This document shows, one piece after another, positions 7,878-9,481 of a stretch of DNA of 9,481 bases (positions are counted from its first letter, which is position 1; the number at the start of each line of letters is the position of its first letter). A program made the position numbers and the translations under genes. This stretch comes from Hyphomonadaceae bacterium (lineage in GTDB: Bacteria > Pseudomonadota > Alphaproteobacteria > Caulobacterales > Aquidulcibacteraceae): NCBI GenBank assembly GCA_003526465.1, contig DPWD01000002.1:290-9770 (forward strand). The letters run 5' to 3'. The notes under the pieces were generated by a model. The model was given only the letters and a program-made list of their open reading frames with translations. It did not search any database and was not told where the DNA came from.

Positions 7878-8080
7878 GGCGGACCTGGAAACAGCGTCCA
7901 CTAACGCCCCCTCGGCCCAGGCCACCTGGGGGATCGCAAGCAACGGGAAGCAGGAAGCTTCTTAGGCGATCCTCTGGCGCAAGCTCCCAAGGGCGGACCT
8001 GACATTAATGCATGTCCGACTAACGCCGGCCTGGGTTTGAACACACCGCAAGAAGCGGTGGCAGTTTTGGGAGCAGCCGG
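7878..8080 (+). promoter_or_regulatory. Structured mRNA leader of the decarboxylase gene (candidate speF-like cis-regulatory RNA)
   Basis: A hairpin module occurs twice: GGCGGACCTG (7878-7887; 7992-8001), a variable loop, then GTCC and ACTAACGCC (7900-7908; 8019-8027). The first copy closes with a GAAA tetraloop. Between them GGATCGC (7931-7937) pairs with GCGATCC (7966-7972). CCCAGGCC (7916-7923) can pair with GGCCTGGG (8028-8035) or fold locally with CCTGGG (7925-7930). GCTCCCAA (7983-7990) is perfectly complementary to TTGGGAGC (8067-8074), which contains the ribosome-binding site. Alphaproteobacterial ornithine decarboxylase genes are known to carry the speF leader; whether this is one needs a covariance search. 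I found no convincing promoter between 7800 and 7878. Confidence 0.6.
8044..8068 (+). terminator. Terminator-like hairpin just upstream of the decarboxylase ribosome-binding site
   Basis: CACCGC (8044-8049) and GCGGTG (8055-8060) form a six-base stem with an AAGAA loop, followed after four bases by TTTT. The T-run is short and displaced, so this may be a weak attenuator or simply a leader hairpin that positions the ribosome-binding site. Confidence 0.35.
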
Positions 8081-9277
8081 ATGGACCAGGTCCTCTCGCC
8101 TCTCGATCTTCTGGCGCGGCAAGCGCCGGACGGTCCCGTGGCTATTGCCCGCCCGCACCGCGTCGCCGCGGCTGCGCGGTGGTTCACGTCGCATTTTCCG
8201 GGCGAGGTGCTTTACGCGGTAAAGGCCAACCCAAGCCCATGGGTGCTCGACGCGCTCTGGAAGAACGGCGTCAAGGGCTTCGATGTCGCCTCCGAAGCCG
8301 AGGTCGAGTTGGTCGCCTCGCGCTACCCGGAAGCCCGCATCGCCTTCATGCACCCGGTGAAAAGCCGCCGCGCCATCGCGCGCGCCTTCCACGAGTTCGG
8401 AGTCAAGACCTTTGCGCTCGACAGCGAAGACGAGCTTGAAAAAATCCTCACTGAGACCGGCGGCGCTAAGGACCTCACTTTGATGGTGCGCTTCGCCGTC
8501 AGCGGCGAAGGCTCGGCCTACCCGCTGGCGCGCAAGTTTGGCGCTTCCGAACAAGAAGCGCCGGCGTTGCTGCGGCGCGCGCGCTCGGTCAGCGAAGAGA
8601 TGCTGGGCGTCTCGTTCCACGTCGGCAGCCAGTGCATGCGCCCGGACGCCTACCGCGCCGCCATGGCCATGGTGAACCGCGCCATCGTCAAAGCTGGCGT
8701 GGTGGCCGACATCGTCGACATCGGCGGGGGCTTCCCGGCGATCTATCCAGGCATGACCCCGCCGCCGATGATCGAGTACGTGAACGCGATCAAGGCCGGC
8801 TTCGAGGAGATGTTCGTCGCCCAGAACGCCGTCCTCTGGGCCGAGCCCGGCCGCGCCTTGGTGGCTGAGGCCGGCTCCACCGTCGCGCGCGTCGAACTGC
8901 GCAAAGCCGATGCGCTCTATCTCAATGACGGCGCTTTCGGCACGCTGTTCGACGCCACGCACCTCAACTGGTCGTTCCCGGCAAAGCTGTTGCGGGCGCA
9001 AGAAAGCCGCGCGCGGCTGGCGCCGTTTTCGCTTTATGGACCCACCTGCGATTCCATGGACGCGGCCGCGGGCCCGTTTATGCTGCCAGCCGATATCCGG
9101 GAAGGCGATCTGATTGAGATCGGCTCGCTCGGCGCCTATGGCATGGCGATGGCCACGCGCTTCAACGGCTTTGGCGACGCGGTGACGGTGATGTCGAAAG
9201 ACGCGCCCTGGCCGAGCATGTTCGGCGATGTGGCGGCAGCGAAGCCGAAGCGCGCGCGGAAGAACAAGCAGGCTTAG
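8081..9277 (+). CDS. Group IV PLP decarboxylase (ornithine/lysine decarboxylase-like, alanine-racemase fold)
   Basis: The protein has 398 residues, the usual size for bacterial fold-III decarboxylases. The PLP lysine is K48 in LYAVKANP. HVGSQ (180-184) and GGGFP (215-219) bind cofactor phosphate, and WAEPGRALVAEAG (253-265) carries the EPGR motif. The partner-subunit active-site Cys is C323 in YGPTCDSMD, and GAYGMAMATRFNGF closes the beta-domain, so all catalytic elements are present. The most likely reaction is ornithine to putrescine, possibly with lysine as a second substrate, the first step of polyamine synthesis. Diaminopimelate and carboxynorspermidine decarboxylases share the fold but usually differ in these motifs; substrate is inferred. 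ATG at 8081 has GGGAG (8069-8073) seven bases upstream, and that site can pair with an anti-SD in the leader. The tail after 380 is Ala/Lys/Arg-rich (AAAKPKRARKNKQA). It is monocistronic as far as visible. Confidence 0.9.
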   Translation: MDQVLSPLDLLARQAPDGPVAIARPHRVAAAARWFTSHFPGEVLYAVKANPSPWVLDALWKNGVKGFDVASEAEVELVASRYPEARIAFMHPVKSRRAIARAFHEFGVKTFALDSEDELEKILTETGGAKDLTLMVRFAVSGEGSAYPLARKFGASEQEAPALLRRARSVSEEMLGVSFHVGSQCMRPDAYRAAMAMVNRAIVKAGVVADIVDIGGGFPAIYPGMTPPPMIEYVNAIKAGFEEMFVAQNAVLWAEPGRALVAEAGSTVARVELRKADALYLNDGAFGTLFDATHLNWSFPAKLLRAQESRARLAPFSLYGPTCDSMDAAAGPFMLPADIREGDLIEIGSLGAYGMAMATRFNGFGDAVTVMSKDAPWPSMFGDVAAAKPKRARKNKQA

Positions 9278-9280
9278 CCT

Positions 9281-9358
9281 TGGACCGCGGCGTCCTCGCC
9301 GGCCGGGTGGGCAAACGCACGCGGCTCGCGCTCGTTGAAACACGATGCCGGCGGTCCA
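9281..9358. repeat. REP-like palindromic element after the decarboxylase gene
   Basis: TGGACCGC at 9281-9288 and GCGGTCCA at 9351-9358 are perfect inverted termini, extendable with a gap by GGCG and GCC. The start resembles the GGACCGCGG arm of the element inside putA. The middle is not palindromic, so this looks like a diverged or composite copy. It lies four bases after the decarboxylase stop and could act as its transcript end or stabiliser. Confidence 0.5.
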
Positions 9359-9373
9359 TTGCGACCCGTCACC

Positions 9374-9406
9374 TTGACCGCAATCGCCCTTGGCATAATA
9401 TGCCAA
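9374..9406 (+). promoter_or_regulatory. parD promoter with a perfect palindromic operator
   Basis: TTGACC (9374-9379) is a good -35. A -10-like TAATAT (9396-9401) follows at 16 bases. The -10 is embedded in the perfect palindrome TTGGCATAATATGCCAA (9390-9406), eight-base arms around a central A. Ribbon-helix-helix antitoxins autoregulate by binding such sites, so this is a strong operator candidate. The ATG follows one base after the palindrome, leaving no room for a ribosome-binding site, which suggests a leaderless mRNA. Confidence 0.6.
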
Positions 9407-9407
9407 C

Positions 9408-9481
9408 ATGGCCACGCGAAACGTCGTGCTCACCGAGCGCCAAGAAAAGCTGATTGATACGCTGGTGAAATCCGGCCGCTA
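9408..9481 (+). CDS. parD: ParD-type (ribbon-helix-helix) antitoxin, N-terminus only, cut by window edge
   Basis: Twenty-four complete codons read MATRNVVLTERQEKLIDTLV then KSGR, with a Tyr codon begun at the edge. This is the typical start of CopG/ParD antitoxins: a short beta-strand (TRNVVLT) that contacts DNA as a dimer, then helix A (ERQEKLIDTLVKSGRY), normally continuing with N-x-S-E-V. In ParDE modules the antitoxin gene comes first and a ParE toxin gene (gyrase poison, RelE fold) overlaps or follows it; that gene would lie outside the window. The ATG at 9408 is the only start that fits the family N-terminus. A palindrome and promoter sit immediately upstream. Only 24 residues are visible, so the family is confident but completeness is unknown. 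Confidence 0.75.
   Translation, partial: MATRNVVLTERQEKLIDTLVKSGR

Noticed and set aside
7901..9433. 510-codon open frame on the minus strand opposite the decarboxylase gene
   Set aside because: It is antisense to a gene with complete catalytic motifs, its translation is a low-complexity Arg/Gly/His-rich product with no family features, and long antisense frames are common in GC-rich DNA.

Overview
The window looks like chromosomal DNA of a GC-rich alphaproteobacterium. A Caulobacterales/Hyphomonadaceae-type genome is my best guess, inferred from base composition, protein style and gene set rather than proven. It holds the start of a proline-catabolism gene, a glycosyltransferase, a phosphate-uptake operon, a polyamine-type decarboxylase with a structured mRNA leader, and the start of a toxin-antitoxin locus.

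Layout. Bases 1-1366 (minus) are the N-terminal 455 residues of PutA, with a palindromic repeat embedded in frame in the coding sequence. Bases 1441-2658 (plus) encode a GT4-family glycosyltransferase, divergent from putA. Bases 2644-3097 hold a small foreign-looking module: a four-helix-bundle (S23/IVS) gene broken by one frameshift, flanked by inverted arrays of a 7-base repeat (GGCAATA type). These arrays touch the stop codons of both neighbouring convergent genes. Bases 3095-7674 (minus) form a tight operon in the order OprP/O-type porin, pstS, pstC, pstA, headed by a Pho-box-like site at 7762-7790. pstB, phoU and phoB do not follow pstA here. Bases 7675-8080 are a 406-base divergent intergenic region containing the Pho site, the porin 5' UTR and the leader RNA of the next gene. 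Bases 8081-9277 (plus) encode a group IV (alanine-racemase-fold) ornithine/lysine-type decarboxylase. A second repeat-element copy lies at 9281-9358. A ParD-type antitoxin begins at 9408 behind a perfect 17-base palindrome and runs off the window.

How the parts work together. The porin, PstS, PstC and PstA make an outer-membrane-to-cytoplasm phosphate route, presumably induced by PhoB under phosphate limitation; the PstB ATPase must come from elsewhere. The glycosyltransferase might be a lipid or cell-surface enzyme, but its link to phosphate is only positional.

The most interesting signal not explained by the genes is the decarboxylase leader (about 7878-8080). A hairpin module carrying GGCGGACCTG and ACTAACGCC occurs twice. 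An 8-base perfect anti-Shine-Dalgarno (7983-7990) matches the ribosome-binding site (8067-8074). An 8-base long-range helix competes with a local hairpin. This has the layout of a cis-regulatory RNA switch. The alphaproteobacterial speF leader family sits upstream of this kind of gene and is the first known candidate to test.
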